A stretch of DNA of 64,000 nt from Alphaproteobacteria bacterium (GCA_020049775.1 JAGVLO010000009.1:1-64000); one strand, 5' to 3'. Shown: positions 26,477-38,177, numbered from the stretch's first letter. Made by a program: numbers and translations. Notes: generated from the sequence alone by a model not told the origin.

Positions 26477-27370
26477 TTGAAGGCCAAACGCGTGTCCCTG
26501 CCGTTCCAGCAACTCATCCTCAACCTGCACCAGTTCTGGGCAAATCAGGGCTGCGTGATATTGCAACCTTACGACATGGAAGTCGGCGCCGGCACATTTC
26601 ACCCCGCCACCTGCCTTGGTGCGCTGGGAAGCAAGCCGTCGAGCGTTGCCTATGTGCAGCCATCGCGCCGCCCGAAAGACGGCCGCTACGGTGAAAACCC
26701 CAACCGTTTGCAGCACTACTACCAGTATCAGGTGATACTGAAACCCTCGCCTGACAATATTCAGGAACTCTATCTGGAAAGTTTGAAGATGATCGGCATC
26801 AACCCCGCCGACCACGACATACGCTTTGTGGAAGATGACTGGGAATCACCCACGCTCGGCGCATGGGGGTTGGGCTGGGAAGTATGGTGCGACGGCATGG
26901 AAGTGACGCAGTTCACTTATTTCCAGCAGGTCGGCGGCATTGAGTGCAAGCCGGTATCCGGTGAAATCACCTACGGGCTGGAGCGCCTCGCCATGTACAT
27001 CCAAGGCAAGGAAAATGTCTATGACCTCGACTTCAACGGCAAAGGTGTAAAATACGGCGACGTGTTTTTGCAGAACGAGCAAGAATTTTCAGCGTATAAT
27101 CTTGAGGCAGCAAATACAGAACAATTACTGAAGCAGTTTGAAGATGCCGAGAAAGAATGCACTGCACTGCTGAATTTCAAACGTGGCGGCGTGCCTGCAC
27201 CGCTGGCCCTGCCCGCTTATGACCAGTGCATCAAAGCCAGCCACCGTTTCAACCTGCTCGATGCGCGCGGCGTGATTTCCGTGACCGAACGCGCCGCCTA
27301 TATTGGCCGTGTGCGCGCACTGGCCAAGGCCTGCTGCGAAGCCTATGTGGCAAGTCAGGAGGCCGCGTGA
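26477..27370 (+). CDS. glyQ: Glycyl-tRNA synthetase alpha subunit
   Basis: This is the catalytic subunit of the alpha2-beta2 glycyl-tRNA synthetase. The 297-residue protein contains the strongly conserved [20 protein letters not shown], then [16 protein letters not shown] and [20 protein letters not shown], then [12 protein letters not shown]. The start is a TTG codon at 26477; a GTG at 26492 is an alternative. It opens a long co-directional block and overlaps the phzF-like gene by four bases. The beta subunit glyS follows after two more genes. Confidence 0.97.
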   Translation: MKAKRVSLPFQQLILNLHQFWANQGCVILQPYDMEVGAGTFHPATCLGALGSKPSSVAYVQPSRRPKDGRYGENPNRLQHYYQYQVILKPSPDNIQELYLESLKMIGINPADHDIRFVEDDWESPTLGAWGLGWEVWCDGMEVTQFTYFQQVGGIECKPVSGEITYGLERLAMYIQGKENVYDLDFNGKGVKYGDVFLQNEQEFSAYNLEAANTEQLLKQFEDAEKECTALLNFKRGGVPAPLALPAYDQCIKASHRFNLLDARGVISVTERAAYIGRVRALAKACCEAYVASQEAA

Positions 27371-28203
27371 AAGACGGCATCTGGATAGTGGACGCCTTCA
27401 CGCCGGTTGCTTTCCGTGGCAATGCTGCTGCCGTATGCATGTTTGATGCGTTTCCGTCTGACAAGGAATTGCAATTGATTGCCGCGCAGATGAATTTGTC
27501 GGAAACCGCGTTCCTCGTGAACACAGGCCCGCTGGCCTACAAGCTGCGCTGGTTCACGCCGGATGTGGAAGTAAAACTCTGCGGCCATGCCTCGCTTGCC
27601 GCCACCCATGTGCTGCACCAGTCCGGCCTGCTGAAAAAGGGCGAGCTTGTTACCTACGACACACTCAGCGGAAAACTCACCGCCCGCGTGCTGGATAACG
27701 GAATCGAGATGGATTTTCCGGCCCTGCCCGGCACAGTTGTCAAAGCGCCCGCTGCACTGAAAGCGCTCGGCGTGGATATACTTGCCTGTGAGCAAAACCG
27801 CGACAATTACCTCGTCGAAGTGAAGGATTACGAAACGCTGCTCGCCTGCGCGCCCAGCTTCAAAAAGCTCGCCAAGCTGGAATGCGTCGGCGTTATTGTC
27901 ACCACGAATAAAGACGTGGAAGGGTTTGACTTTGCCTCGCGTTATTTCGCACCCGCCGTCGGTGTCAATGAAGATCCCGCCACCGGCTCTGCCCATTGTT
28001 TCCTCGGCCCTTACTGGGCGAAGAAAACGGGAAAGCAGCAATTCCACGCCATTCAGGCGTCCAAGGGGCGCGGCATCATCGATGTCACCGTCAAGGGTGA
28101 GCGCGTATTGCTCACCGGACAGGCCGTGACCACCCTCAAAGGCCATATCCGCACTACAAACCCAAAACAACAAAAGCAAAAAAAGGAAACAGTCGCATGC
28201 TGA
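27367..28203 (+). CDS. PhzF-family isomerase-like protein
   Basis: This is a 278-residue member of the PhzF/YddE (diaminopimelate epimerase-like) family. The start is the GTG at 27367, overlapping the glyQ stop as GTGA. Family blocks are [28 protein letters not shown] with the conserved Glu, [13 protein letters not shown], and [17 protein letters not shown] near the end. Members isomerise phenazine precursors or act on unknown metabolites. There is no phenazine cluster here, so this is a general metabolic paralogue of unknown substrate. Confidence 0.93.
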   Translation: MKDGIWIVDAFTPVAFRGNAAAVCMFDAFPSDKELQLIAAQMNLSETAFLVNTGPLAYKLRWFTPDVEVKLCGHASLAATHVLHQSGLLKKGELVTYDTLSGKLTARVLDNGIEMDFPALPGTVVKAPAALKALGVDILACEQNRDNYLVEVKDYETLLACAPSFKKLAKLECVGVIVTTNKDVEGFDFASRYFAPAVGVNEDPATGSAHCFLGPYWAKKTGKQQFHAIQASKGRGIIDVTVKGERVLLTGQAVTTLKGHIRTTNPKQQKQKKETVAC

Positions 28204-28568
28204 TTACCATGCTGCATAGCAAAATCCACCGCGCCCGCGTCACCCACAGCGAACTGCATTATAACGGCTCTATGGGCATCGACCGCGACTATATCGACGC
28301 CGCAGGCATGATGGCAGGCCAGCAGATTGACGTGCTGAACATCAATAACGGCGAGCGTTTCACCACCTACATCATCGAAGAAGAGCGCGGCTCGAAAAAA
28401 TTCGGCGTTTACGGCGCCGCCGCCCATCTCGTTGACCCGGGCGACCGCGTTATCGTCATCGCCTACGCGCAGATGGAACCCGCCGAAGCCAAGAAATTTG
28501 AACCCAAGGTACTCATCATGAACGATGACAACGCCATCGCCTCCATAGGAACCAATCCTCATGGCTGA
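28197..28568 (+). CDS. panD: Aspartate 1-decarboxylase
   Basis: PanD makes beta-alanine from aspartate for pantothenate and coenzyme A. It is a pyruvoyl enzyme that cleaves itself at Gly-Ser. The site is visible as LHYNGSMGIDRDYIDAAG, with Ser25 the future pyruvoyl group. The residues after the serine differ slightly from the usual GSI or GSV. The N-terminus [17 protein letters not shown] includes the conserved Lys9. The length of 123 residues is normal. It overlaps the genes on both sides by seven or eight bases. Confidence 0.96.
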   Translation: MLITMLHSKIHRARVTHSELHYNGSMGIDRDYIDAAGMMAGQQIDVLNINNGERFTTYIIEEERGSKKFGVYGAAAHLVDPGDRVIVIAYAQMEPAEAKKFEPKVLIMNDDNAIASIGTNPHG

Positions 28569-30753
28569 TTTGCTGCTAGAGCTTTTCTCGGAAGAAATAC
28601 CGGCGCGCATGCAGGCGGACGCGGTTGAGCATTTACGCGAATCGTTAGTTAATGCACTGCGTAAAAATGGCCTCGATGATGGCAAGATTGCGTTTCAAGC
28701 AAGATCCTATGTTACTCCCCGCCGTTTAGCTGTTTGGCTTAACAACCTTCCTATCGCATCAGAATCAACTGAAACCGAACTCAAAGGCCCGAAGGTCGGT
28801 GCGCCCGATGCTGCTGTGCAGGGTTTCCTGAAAAAAACGGGACTCGCGCAAAAAGACCTGACCGAGCGTGACGGCGTCTATTTCGCGATTGTGCGCAAAG
28901 AAGGCCAGCAAACCGCTGACCTGCTGAAGAGTGCTATTGAACACACGCTCGCCTCCTTCCCGTGGCCGAAATCCATGCGCTGGGGCAGTGGCGAGGCGAC
29001 ATGGGTGCGCCCGCTGCATTCCATCCTGTGCATCTTTGACGGCAAGGTGATTCCGGTATCGTTCGCTGGCGTGACGGCTGGCAATACCACGCGCGGCCAC
29101 CGCTTCCTTGCGCCGGACGCCATCACCATCAACAGCCCTGCTGATTATGAGGCTGCGCTGAAAAAAGCGTATGTGCTTGCTGACCGCGAAGCGCGCAAGG
29201 CGGAGATTTTGAAACAGGCCGAGGCCGCTGCCAAGGGCGCAGGCCTTGTGCTCAAAAAAGATGAAGGCTTGCTCGAAGAAGTCACCGGACTTGTCGAATG
29301 GCCGACCGTGCTGGTTGGCACTATCGATGCGAAATACATGGACCTGCCGAAGGAAGTGCTGGTGTCTGAAATGCGCGCGCACCAGAAATATTTCGCGCTG
29401 GAAAAAGCTGATGGCGCACTGTCTGACAAATTCCTGATTACCAGCAACATGATTGCCAAGGACGGCGGCAAAGCCATCATCGCAGGCAATGAGCGCGTGC
29501 TGCGCGCCCGCCTCGCCGATGGCCGCTTCTTCTGGGATACCGACCGCAAGAAAACCCTCGACGCATGGGCCGAAGGCCTCAAGACCGTCACCTACCACGC
29601 CAAGCTCGGCAGCATTGCCGACAAGGTGGAGCGCATCACCGCTTTGGCCGTAAAACTGGCCGACAGCGTGAAGGCTGATAAAAAGCTGACGGAGCGTGCC
29701 GCCCGCCTGTGCAAGGCGGATTTGGTGACCGGCATGGTCGGCGAGTTCCCCGAGCTTCAGGGCGTGATGGGGCGGTATTATGCTGCGCAGCAAAAAGAAG
29801 ATGCTGCAGTGGCCGATGCCATCCGCGACCATTACCTGCCGCTTGGCCCAACAACCGATGTACCGAAACAGCCTGTGTCTTATTGCGTGGCGCTGGCCGA
29901 CAAGCTGGACACGCTGGTAAGCATGTTCGCCATCGGCGAAAAACCCACCGGCAGCAAAGACCCGTTTGCGCTGCGCCGCGCCGCACTGGGCGTTATCCGT
30001 ATTGTGCTGGAAAACAACATCCGCCTGCCGCTGAAGGACATTTTCGCCGAGCCGCCCGTAAAAGCCATTGCGCTACACAGCGCACATAAAAAACTAGTGG
30101 AAAAAACCGAAGCGGCGCTTCATGCCCCCGACAAGGTCGGCAAATACCTGACCGTCAATGAGGTAGCCTGTGAAGACAAACCCGTGGCCGATGACCTAAG
30201 CGCCATGCTCTATGACTTCTTCATCGACCGCCTGAAGGTGCAGCTCAAGGATCAGGGCATCCGCCATGACGTGATTTCTGCTGTAGTCGCCAACGGCGAC
30301 GACGACCTCGTGCGCATTGTCGAACGCGCCAAGGCCGTTCAGGATTTTCTGGCTACGGAAGATGGAAAGTCACTGTTGGCAGGCTATAAGCGGGCAGCAA
30401 ACATTTTAGCTATCGAAGAAAAGAAAGATAACAGACAATATAATAAGCCCGTTAATTCTGATGAATTAAAACTTGCAGAAGAGCTGATGCTGAATCAATC
30501 GCTCAGCCAAACGACATTGAGTGTAACATCGTCACTTGAAGATGACAATTTTACCGCGGCGATGTCAGTGTTCAGCAAACTGCGTACACCAGTCGATGCG
30601 TTTTTTGACAAAGTGATGGTCAATGATACGGACGCAAAAACGCGTGAATTACGTTTAAATTTACTATCTCGATTAAAACGTACTCTCAATGCGGTTGCAG
30701 ATTTTTCACTGATCGAAGGCGATACCAAAGAACAAAAAAAGAAGGCAGCATGA
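28561..30753 (+). CDS. glyS: Glycyl-tRNA synthetase beta subunit
   Basis: This is the tRNA-binding subunit of the glycyl-tRNA synthetase. The 730-residue protein begins [18 protein letters not shown] and carries [29 protein letters not shown] and [12 protein letters not shown], all diagnostic. The C-terminal anticodon-binding region includes [19 protein letters not shown]. The first 150 and last 380 bases look AT-richer than the middle, and codon choice shifts there. Its stop overlaps ppdK (ATGA). Together with glyQ it should give a full enzyme. Confidence 0.97.
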   Translation: MADLLLELFSEEIPARMQADAVEHLRESLVNALRKNGLDDGKIAFQARSYVTPRRLAVWLNNLPIASESTETELKGPKVGAPDAAVQGFLKKTGLAQKDLTERDGVYFAIVRKEGQQTADLLKSAIEHTLASFPWPKSMRWGSGEATWVRPLHSILCIFDGKVIPVSFAGVTAGNTTRGHRFLAPDAITINSPADYEAALKKAYVLADREARKAEILKQAEAAAKGAGLVLKKDEGLLEEVTGLVEWPTVLVGTIDAKYMDLPKEVLVSEMRAHQKYFALEKADGALSDKFLITSNMIAKDGGKAIIAGNERVLRARLADGRFFWDTDRKKTLDAWAEGLKTVTYHAKLGSIADKVERITALAVKLADSVKADKKLTERAARLCKADLVTGMVGEFPELQGVMGRYYAAQQKEDAAVADAIRDHYLPLGPTTDVPKQPVSYCVALADKLDTLVSMFAIGEKPTGSKDPFALRRAALGVIRIVLENNIRLPLKDIFAEPPVKAIALHSAHKKLVEKTEAALHAPDKVGKYLTVNEVACEDKPVADDLSAMLYDFFIDRLKVQLKDQGIRHDVISAVVANGDDDLVRIVERAKAVQDFLATEDGKSLLAGYKRAANILAIEEKKDNRQYNKPVNSDELKLAEELMLNQSLSQTTLSVTSSLEDDNFTAAMSVFSKLRTPVDAFFDKVMVNDTDAKTRELRLNLLSRLKRTLNAVADFSLIEGDTKEQKKKAA

Positions 30754-33431
30754 CTATGAACGCAAAAAGCAACGCACAAACGAAGGTGGATATGGCCCAA
30801 ACCGATAGTTCATCTAAATTGATTTACAGCTTTGGTGATGGCAGTGCCGAGGGCAAGGCCGACATGAAAAACCTGCTCGGCGGCAAGGGCGCTAACCTCG
30901 CTGAAATGTGTTCGCTCGGTCTGCCTGTGCCTCCGGGCTTCACCATCACCACCGAAGTCTGCGTGGCTTATTACGCGCAGAGCAAAAAACTGCCCGCAGG
31001 ACTGGAATCGCAGCTGAAAGACGCCATGGCGCAGATGGAAAAGAAAGCCGGCGCCAAGTTCGGCGACAGCGCCAATCCGCTGCTGGTCTCCGTGCGCTCA
31101 GGCGCGCGCGCGTCGATGCCGGGCATGATGGATACCGTACTCAACCTCGGCCTCAATGACGTAACCGTACAGGCCATGGCCAAGAAAACCGGCAATGAGC
31201 GCTTCGCTTACGATAGCTACCGCCGCTTTATCCAGATGTATTCCGACGTAGTGCTGGACGTTGACCACTATCATTTCGAGGAAATGCTGGAGCAGAAAAA
31301 GCAGGACAATAATATCGAGCTCGACACTGAACTCACCGCCGATGACCTGAAAGACCTTGTGAAGCAATACAAGGACAAAGTCGCCGAAGAACTGGGCAAA
31401 CCCTTCCCCGAGTCGGTGACCGACCAGCTCTGGGGCGCTATCATGGCCGTGTTCAACTCGTGGATGAACCCACGCGCCAACACTTACCGCAAGCTGCACG
31501 ACATCCCCGAAAGCTGGGGTACGGCTGTTACCGTGCAATCGATGGTGTTCGGTAATATGGGCAATGACTGCGCCACCGGCGTGACTTTCACGCGCGACCC
31601 GAGTACAGGAGAGAAAAAATATTACGGCGAATTTCTGGTCAATGCTCAGGGCGAAGACGTGGTGGCCGGTATCCGCACCCCGCTGCCGCTTTCGGAAATG
31701 CCCGCCGTCATGCCCGACGTGTATAAGCAGCTCATCGGCGTATTCGACAAGCTGGAAGCGCATTACCGCGACATGCAGGACATCGAGTTCACCATACAGA
31801 ACAACAAGCTGTGGATGCTGCAAACCCGCAACGGCAAGCGCACCGCCGCCGCCGCTGTGAAAATCGCCGTCGATATGGTGAAGGAAAAACGCATTACCCA
31901 GAAAGAAGCGCTCAAGCGCATCGACCCGCTTTCGCTCGACCAGCTCCTGCACCCCACGCTCGATCCCAAGGCGGCAAAGACCGTGCTGGCGCATGGCCTG
32001 CCCGCATCACCCGGCGCTGCATCAGGCAAGGTAGTATTCACCGCCGAAGATGCCGAACGCATGGCGCTCGACCACAAGGAAAAGGTGATTCTGGTGCGCA
32101 TCGAAACCTCACCGGAAGATATTCACGGCATGCACGCCGCACAGGGCATCCTTACCGCCCGTGGCGGTATGACCAGCCACGCCGCCGTAGTAGCGCGCGG
32201 CATGGGTAAGCCCTGCGTTTCCGGCGCCGGCGAACTGCGCATCGATTATAATGCCAAAGCATTTCAGGTGATGGGCCACAGCATTAAAGAAGGCGACATC
32301 GTCACCATCAACGGCTCTACCGGTGAAGTAATGCTCGGTGAAATCCCGACCGTGCAGCCCAAGCTATCCGACGACTTCGCCACACTGATGCAGTGGGCGG
32401 ATGAAGTGCGTAAACTTAAAGTGCGCACCAACGCCGAAACCCCGCTGGATGCGGAAACCGCACGCAAGTTCGGCGCCGAAGGCATTGGCCTGTGCCGTAC
32501 CGAACATATGTTCTTTGATAGTGAACGCATCATCGCCATGCGCGAAATGATTGTGGCGCAAAACGTGGAAGGCCGTAAAGCCGCACTCGCCAAGCTGCTG
32601 CCCATGCAGAGGGGCGACTTCGCGGCACTGTTTACCATCATGCGCGGCCTGCCGGTAACAATTCGCTTGCTCGACCCGCCGCTACACGAGTTCCTGCCGC
32701 ACACGGAAGAAGACATCAAGCAGGTGGCCAAAGCCGCAGGCGTGAGTGTCGATGTGGTGCGCCAGCGCTCGCATGAGCTGGAAGAACAAAACCCCATGCT
32801 CGGCCATCGTGGCTGCCGCCTGGGCGTGACGTATCCCGAAATCTACGAAATGCAGGCACAGGCGATTTTTGAAGCCGCCGCCCAAGTGATGAAGGAAAAG
32901 AAGGAAACCGTGGTGCCGGAAATCATGGTGCCGCTGGTGATGATGCCCAAGGAACTCGAGCTGATGAAAGCCATCATCGACCGCGTGGCAAACGAAGTCA
33001 TGGAAAAAACCAAGACCAAAATTTCCTACATGGTCGGCACGATGATTGAATTGCCGCGCGCGGCGCTGCGCGCAGGCGATATAGCTGGCATGGCCGAATT
33101 CTTCAGCTTCGGCACTAACGACCTGACGCAGACTACGCTCGGCATTTCGCGTGATGACTCGGCCAACTTCATCGAGATTTACAAACAGCGCGGCATCGTT
33201 GAGCATGACCCGTTCGTCACACTCGACCAGAGCGGCGTCGGCGAACTCATCCAGATTGCCGCCGACCGTGGCCGCAAAGCGCGCCCGGGCCTGAAACTCG
33301 GCATCTGCGGCGAGCATGGCGGCGACCCCGCATCCATCGCTTTCTGCCAGAAAGTCGGCCTTGATTATGTTTCCTGCTCGCCCTACCGCGTTCCCGTGGC
33401 AAGGCTGGCAGCGGCACAGGCTGCGCTGTAA
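30750..33431 (+). CDS. ppdK: Pyruvate, phosphate dikinase
   Basis: The enzyme interconverts pyruvate, ATP and phosphate with phosphoenolpyruvate, AMP and pyrophosphate. It works in gluconeogenesis or PPi-linked glycolysis. The 893-residue protein has an N-terminal ATP-grasp domain ([20 protein letters not shown]), a central domain with the phosphorylated histidine in [13 protein letters not shown] (about residue 476), and a C-terminal PEP-binding barrel with [11 protein letters not shown] (about residue 852, catalytic Cys). The start is the ATG overlapping the glyS stop; another ATG lies two codons on. Gene order glyS-ppdK is common in Alphaproteobacteria. Confidence 0.97.
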   Translation: MTMNAKSNAQTKVDMAQTDSSSKLIYSFGDGSAEGKADMKNLLGGKGANLAEMCSLGLPVPPGFTITTEVCVAYYAQSKKLPAGLESQLKDAMAQMEKKAGAKFGDSANPLLVSVRSGARASMPGMMDTVLNLGLNDVTVQAMAKKTGNERFAYDSYRRFIQMYSDVVLDVDHYHFEEMLEQKKQDNNIELDTELTADDLKDLVKQYKDKVAEELGKPFPESVTDQLWGAIMAVFNSWMNPRANTYRKLHDIPESWGTAVTVQSMVFGNMGNDCATGVTFTRDPSTGEKKYYGEFLVNAQGEDVVAGIRTPLPLSEMPAVMPDVYKQLIGVFDKLEAHYRDMQDIEFTIQNNKLWMLQTRNGKRTAAAAVKIAVDMVKEKRITQKEALKRIDPLSLDQLLHPTLDPKAAKTVLAHGLPASPGAASGKVVFTAEDAERMALDHKEKVILVRIETSPEDIHGMHAAQGILTARGGMTSHAAVVARGMGKPCVSGAGELRIDYNAKAFQVMGHSIKEGDIVTINGSTGEVMLGEIPTVQPKLSDDFATLMQWADEVRKLKVRTNAETPLDAETARKFGAEGIGLCRTEHMFFDSERIIAMREMIVAQNVEGRKAALAKLLPMQRGDFAALFTIMRGLPVTIRLLDPPLHEFLPHTEEDIKQVAKAAGVSVDVVRQRSHELEEQNPMLGHRGCRLGVTYPEIYEMQAQAIFEAAAQVMKEKKETVVPEIMVPLVMMPKELELMKAIIDRVANEVMEKTKTKISYMVGTMIELPRAALRAGDIAGMAEFFSFGTNDLTQTTLGISRDDSANFIEIYKQRGIVEHDPFVTLDQSGVGELIQIAADRGRKARPGLKLGICGEHGGDPASIAFCQKVGLDYVSCSPYRVPVARLAAAQAAL

Positions 33432-33434
33432 ACA

Positions 33435-34742
33435 ATGAGCGTCAAAGTCCGCTTTGCCCCCTCGCCTACCGGTTTCCTGCATGTAGGCAACGTGCGCACG
33501 GCACTGGTCAATTGGCTGTTCGCCCGTAAGCATGGCGGGCATTTTCTATTAAGAATAGATGACACGGATATTGAGCGCTCCAAGGATGAATATACCACGG
33601 CCATCCGCGAGGATTTAGGCTGGCTGGGTATCACATGGGATTCCGAGGAACACCAGTCCAAACGCTTTGACCGCTACGCGCTCGCCGCCGAGAAACTTCG
33701 CACACAAAACAGGCTTTATGCCTGCTACGAGACACCGGAAGAACTCGACATACAGCGCAAGATGCAGGCTTCGCGTGGCCTGCCACCGATTTATAAAAGG
33801 CCGACGGAAGAACAAAATAAAAAATACGAGGTCGAAGGCCGCAAACCGCATTACCGTTTTTTACTCAATGACGAGGAAGTGGCGTGGGATGATTTGATAC
33901 GCGGCAAGGTAGCCATGCGCGCCACCACCATGAGCGATCCCGTGCTGCTGCGCGCTGACGGCGTGCCGGTTTACACGCTGGCTTCGGTAGTGGATGACGG
34001 CGAGCTGAACATCACCCATGTCATACGCGGCGAAGACCATGTCAGCAACACTGCCGTGCAGGTGCAGCTCTATAAGGCGCTGGGATATAAAGTGCCTGAA
34101 TTCGCGCATATGGCGCTGCTCAAAACCAAGGAAGGCGAGATGTCCAAACGCCTAGGCGGCAACGACATACGCGCCCTGCGCGAGGCGGGCATATTGCCGA
34201 TGGCGGTTAATTCATTGCTGGCGCGCATCGGCACGTCCGACGCCGTGGAAGCATTCGCCGATATGAAACCGCTGACAGACAGCTTTGACTTCAAACGCTT
34301 TGGCCGCGCACCCGCCAATTATGACGTAGCCGAGCTGGAAAAACTCAACGAGAAATTGCTGCACCAGCTGCCGTTTGCAGCCGTGAAAGACAAGATTACC
34401 TTTGCTGATGAGCAATTCTGGCTGTCGGTGCGCAACAACATCAAGACCCTTGCCGAGGTGCAGCAATGGTTCGCCATCATGCACGAAAATGTGGAAGCAT
34501 CACTTAACCATGACGAGCGCGCTTTCATCCGCTCCGTGGTTAACCAGCTTCCCGCCGAGCCATGGAGTGAAAGCACCTATGACGCGTGGATTGCCGCCAT
34601 CAAACCAACCACGCAGCGCAAGGGCAAGGAACTGTTCATGCCGCTGCGCCTGGCGCTGACTGGCCGCGACCATGGGCCGGAGCTGAAAAAACTGCTGCCG
34701 CTTTTGGGGCGCAAGAAGGTGGTGGAAAGACTTTCTGCATGA
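33435..34742 (+). CDS. gltX: Glutamyl-tRNA synthetase
   Basis: This class I aminoacyl-tRNA synthetase charges tRNA with glutamate. The 435-residue protein has the HIGH-type motif in FAPSPTGFLHVGNVRTALVN and the KMSKS-type motif as GEMSKRLGG. The block NITHVIRGEDHVSNT lies between. It is slightly shorter than E. coli GltX (471). Alphaproteobacteria often have two GltX copies, one of which also charges tRNA-Gln; which type this is cannot be told here. It starts three bases after ppdK and overlaps cysS by four bases. Confidence 0.96.
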   Translation: MSVKVRFAPSPTGFLHVGNVRTALVNWLFARKHGGHFLLRIDDTDIERSKDEYTTAIREDLGWLGITWDSEEHQSKRFDRYALAAEKLRTQNRLYACYETPEELDIQRKMQASRGLPPIYKRPTEEQNKKYEVEGRKPHYRFLLNDEEVAWDDLIRGKVAMRATTMSDPVLLRADGVPVYTLASVVDDGELNITHVIRGEDHVSNTAVQVQLYKALGYKVPEFAHMALLKTKEGEMSKRLGGNDIRALREAGILPMAVNSLLARIGTSDAVEAFADMKPLTDSFDFKRFGRAPANYDVAELEKLNEKLLHQLPFAAVKDKITFADEQFWLSVRNNIKTLAEVQQWFAIMHENVEASLNHDERAFIRSVVNQLPAEPWSESTYDAWIAAIKPTTQRKGKELFMPLRLALTGRDHGPELKKLLPLLGRKKVVERLSA

Positions 34743-36130
34743 ACGTCTTATTCTATAATACGCTGACCCGTAAGCACGAGGTCTTCACGCCGATTGATGA
34801 CAAAAACGTGCGCATGTATGTGTGCGGACCCACGGTCTATGACCGCCCGCATCTTGGCAATGCGCGCTCGGTGGTGGTGTATGACGTGCTGTACCGCATG
34901 CTAATGATGGTCTATGGGCCACAGCATGTCACTTATGTGCGTAACATCACCGATGTTGATGATAAAATCAACGCCGCCGCCAAAACGAATGGTGAGCCGA
35001 TTTCAGCGCTGACCAAGCGTGTCGATGGCTGGTTTCATGAGGATATTGCTGCATTGGGTGTGCTGCCTGCCACCAAAAACCTGACCGGAAAAGAAACAGT
35101 AAAAGATGCCAAGGGCATCATGGGCGAGCCGCACGCCACTCACCATATCCCGCACATGGTGGCCATGATCGAAAAACTGATTGCCAATGGCAATGCATAT
35201 GTTTCGCAAGGCCATGTACTGTTTGCGGTAAATAGCTACAAGGATTACGGCCAGCTCTCGGGCCGCAAGCTGGATGAACTGGTAGCGGGTGCACGCGTGG
35301 AGGTGGAATCGTACAAGAAACATCCGGGTGATTTTGTGTTGTGGAAACCTGCTGACGCGGAGGATGACGCCAGCAGCGTGTTCCCAAGCCCGTGGAGCGC
35401 TGGCAGACCGGGCTGGCATATCGAATGTTCGGCCATGAGCAGCAATTATTTAGGCGACCATTTCGACATTCATGGCGGCGGCGCAGATTTGATGTTCCCG
35501 CACCATGAAAACGAAATCGCACAGAGCCGCTGCGCCATGCCGGACAGCAAATTTGCCAATTATTGGGTGCATAACGGCTTCCTCACCGTCGGCGGCGAGA
35601 AGATGAGCAAGAGCCTTGGCAACTTCACCACCGTGCGCGATTTGCTGGACAAGGGTGTAAAGGGTGAAGTAATACGCCTTGCGCTGCTCTCTGCCAAATA
35701 CAACGAGCCACTGGATTGGAATGAAAACTTGGTGCATAATGCCAAACAGACGCTCGATCACTGGTATCGTACAATGATACCGACCTCAGAAGAATACGTA
35801 AGTTCAATATGGAATTCCGTATTTGTTCACACCTTAACAAAAGACCTTAACGTACCAAGTGCCATAAGCCAAATGTTTGGCGGTTCTCCTCATGACCTAT
35901 ACGCCAAGGGACGAATACTTGGATTTTTTAATATGACTGCCGATGAATGGTTCAAAGGCACTGACAATAGTGTGAACAAACAGCATATTGAATTTCTTAT
36001 AAATAACCGCATTGCCGCCAAAAAATCCAAGAACTGGGCCGAGGCCGATAAAATCCGTAAAGAGCTTGCCGAACAAGGGATTATCCTAGAAGATAGGCCC
36101 GACGGAACGACTGACTGGAGAAAGGCTTGA
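34739..36130 (+). CDS. cysS: Cysteinyl-tRNA synthetase
   Basis: This class I synthetase is a 463-residue protein. It shows YVCGPTVYDRPHLGNARS (zinc Cys and HIGH-type motif), NITDVDDKI, GWHIECSAMS (zinc ligands), DIHGGGADLMFPHHENE and the KMSKS motif in GGEKMSKSLGNF. The ATG at 34739 overlaps the gltX stop; a longer in-frame opening upstream lies inside gltX and is ignored. A segment near 35760-36000, in the C-terminal helical domain, is AT-rich compared with the rest. Confidence 0.97.
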   Translation: MNVLFYNTLTRKHEVFTPIDDKNVRMYVCGPTVYDRPHLGNARSVVVYDVLYRMLMMVYGPQHVTYVRNITDVDDKINAAAKTNGEPISALTKRVDGWFHEDIAALGVLPATKNLTGKETVKDAKGIMGEPHATHHIPHMVAMIEKLIANGNAYVSQGHVLFAVNSYKDYGQLSGRKLDELVAGARVEVESYKKHPGDFVLWKPADAEDDASSVFPSPWSAGRPGWHIECSAMSSNYLGDHFDIHGGGADLMFPHHENEIAQSRCAMPDSKFANYWVHNGFLTVGGEKMSKSLGNFTTVRDLLDKGVKGEVIRLALLSAKYNEPLDWNENLVHNAKQTLDHWYRTMIPTSEEYVSSIWNSVFVHTLTKDLNVPSAISQMFGGSPHDLYAKGRILGFFNMTADEWFKGTDNSVNKQHIEFLINNRIAAKKSKNWAEADKIRKELAEQGIILEDRPDGTTDWRKA

Positions 36131-36135
36131 AGCTT

Positions 36136-36585
36136 ATGCCCGCACGTGACCAACTCATCAACCGCCGCAGCAAATTGTTGCAGCAATACAGCGTTCCCAA
36201 GCTGGAAGAATTCCAGAAAGCCGCCCATGAAAAAATCGACCAGCTGCAGCTGACTGGCAGCAGCCTGTCGCGCTACGATTTCGCCGCCATGCACCAGTCC
36301 GTTGACGGGCTTTTCAGCGAACTGACGGACGCCCAGCGCGCACTGAACCAGTCCATCAAAACACTATCTGACGACGAGCTGGAAGAATGCTGCAACAATG
36401 CCGACCCCGAATCGCTGCTTAACCGCCGCCGCAAGCTATATACTGACCGCAGCATCACCTCGCAGCGCCGCGTCAACGCCGATACTGTGTTTAAAACGCT
36501 CGCCGAATTGATGCATGTCACGCTGGAAGAAATCCCCGTGGAAGTAAAACAACCCGTATTAAAACAAGTGGCTGGCCGTGGCTGA
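36136..36585 (+). CDS. Helical protein between cysS and cimA, unrecognised
   Basis: I do not recognise this protein of about 149 residues. It is hydrophilic and predicted all-helical, with a likely coiled coil early (NRRSKLLQQYSVPKLEEFQ) and a pair of cysteines in LEECCNNAD. A TTG nine bases upstream would overlap the cysS stop and is an alternative start. It overlaps cimA by eight bases, so all three are probably one transcript. The function is unknown. Confidence 0.6.
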   Translation: MPARDQLINRRSKLLQQYSVPKLEEFQKAAHEKIDQLQLTGSSLSRYDFAAMHQSVDGLFSELTDAQRALNQSIKTLSDDELEECCNNADPESLLNRRRKLYTDRSITSQRRVNADTVFKTLAELMHVTLEEIPVEVKQPVLKQVAGRG

Positions 36586-38176
36586 GCGCGTTTACCTCTA
36601 TGATTCCACATTGCGCGACGGTGCGCAGGCACGCGGCGTAGATTTTACCGTTGCCGACAAGCAGGCCATCGCCCGCGAGCTGGACAAGCTCGGCATTGAC
36701 TATATCGAGGGCGGCTGGCCGGGTGCAAACCCGAATGACGACGCGTTTTTTGCCGAACCCCCCGCCCTTTCCAAAGCCCGCCTTTCCGCCTTTGGCATGA
36801 CACGCCGCTCCGGCCGCTCTGCCGATAATGACCCCGGCCTTTCTTCGCTACTGGAAAGCGGCGCGAAATCCATTTGCCTAGTAGGCAAAAGCTGGGACAA
36901 ACAGGTGAAATCCGCACTGGGTATCTCGGAAAAAGAAAATATACGCATGATCGGCGAATCCATTGCCCATGTGGTAAAGCACAAGCGCGAGGCGCTCTAC
37001 GACGCAGAACATTTTTTTGATGGCTATAAGGCCAACCCCGAATTTGCTCTTGCCTGCCTGAAGGCCGCCTATGACAACGGCGCACGCTGGATTGTGCTGT
37101 GCGACACTAACGGCGGCTCGCTGCCATTCGACGTGGAAAAAATCGTCGGCGCAATCACCAAGCATATTCCGGGCGCAAATCTCGGCATACATTGCCATAA
37201 CGACACGGAAAGCGCTGTCGCCAATTCGCTGGCCGCCGTGCGCGCAGGCGCAAGGCAGGTGCAAGGCACAATCAACGGCGTCGGCGAGCGCTGCGGCAAC
37301 GCCAACCTGATTTCCGTTATCCCCAACCTTGTGCTGAAAATGGGCTTTACCACCGGTGTGGCCAAGGACAAACTGGCGCAGTTGACGCATGTGTCGCGCT
37401 TCCTTGATGAACGCCTGAACCGCGCACCCAACCAGCACGCGCCGTTTGTCGGCTCGGCTGCGTTTGCCCATAAGGGCGGGCTGCATGTGTCGGCCATGGC
37501 CAAGGACTCTTCGTCCTATGAACATATCGACCCCGCGCTGGTGGGTAATGTGCGCACCGTGCTGGTGTCGGATAAGGCGGGTAAATCCAATATAATCGAC
37601 CGCATGAAGCAGTTCGGCATCACCATCAAGGACGATGACGAACGCATCAGCGATCTAGTGCATGAAGTCAAGCAGCGCGAAAAGCAGGGCTATGCCTATG
37701 AAGCGGCGGAGGCCAGCTTCGAGCTGCTAGCGCGGCGCACACTCGGCACGGTAAAAGATTATTTCGATGTGCTCAGCTTCCGCGTTATCGGCGAGCGCAG
37801 GCACAACGCCAAAGGCAAGCTTATCAGCGTGTCGGAAGCCACCATCAAGGTGGACATAGGCGGCGAGGAAATCATGACGGTGGCTGAAGGTAACGGCCCT
37901 GTAAACGCGCTGGACGGCGCGCTGCGCAAGGCACTCTCCGGCCATTACCCCATACTCAAAGACATTCAGCTCACCGACTATAAGGTGCGCATCCTGACAC
38001 CCGGTGAAGGCACGAAGGCGGTGACACGCGTAATGATCGAATCACGCGACAGCCCTAATAATAAGGGTGGGGGCAAGGTATGGAACACCATCGGCGTTTC
38101 CACCAACGTGATTGACGCGTCGTTCAACGCGCTGCATGATTCCGTCACCTACAAGCTGCTGAACGCCAAGCGCTAA
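36578..38176 (+). CDS. cimA: Citramalate synthase
   Basis: CimA condenses acetyl-CoA with pyruvate to (R)-citramalate, the first step of a threonine-independent route to isoleucine. The 532-residue protein starts at a GTG overlapping the previous gene. The N-terminal HMGL-like barrel shows LYDSTLRDGAQARGVDF (metal Asp and Arg), IEGGWPGANPND, LGIHCHNDTESAVANSLAAV (metal His pair) and INGVGERCGNANL. The C-terminal LeuA-type regulatory domain follows from about residue 400. The length fits CimA rather than isopropylmalate synthase. Confidence 0.95.
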   Translation: MAERVYLYDSTLRDGAQARGVDFTVADKQAIARELDKLGIDYIEGGWPGANPNDDAFFAEPPALSKARLSAFGMTRRSGRSADNDPGLSSLLESGAKSICLVGKSWDKQVKSALGISEKENIRMIGESIAHVVKHKREALYDAEHFFDGYKANPEFALACLKAAYDNGARWIVLCDTNGGSLPFDVEKIVGAITKHIPGANLGIHCHNDTESAVANSLAAVRAGARQVQGTINGVGERCGNANLISVIPNLVLKMGFTTGVAKDKLAQLTHVSRFLDERLNRAPNQHAPFVGSAAFAHKGGLHVSAMAKDSSSYEHIDPALVGNVRTVLVSDKAGKSNIIDRMKQFGITIKDDDERISDLVHEVKQREKQGYAYEAAEASFELLARRTLGTVKDYFDVLSFRVIGERRHNAKGKLISVSEATIKVDIGGEEIMTVAEGNGPVNALDGALRKALSGHYPILKDIQLTDYKVRILTPGEGTKAVTRVMIESRDSPNNKGGGKVWNTIGVSTNVIDASFNALHDSVTYKLLNAKR

Positions 38177-38177
38177 C

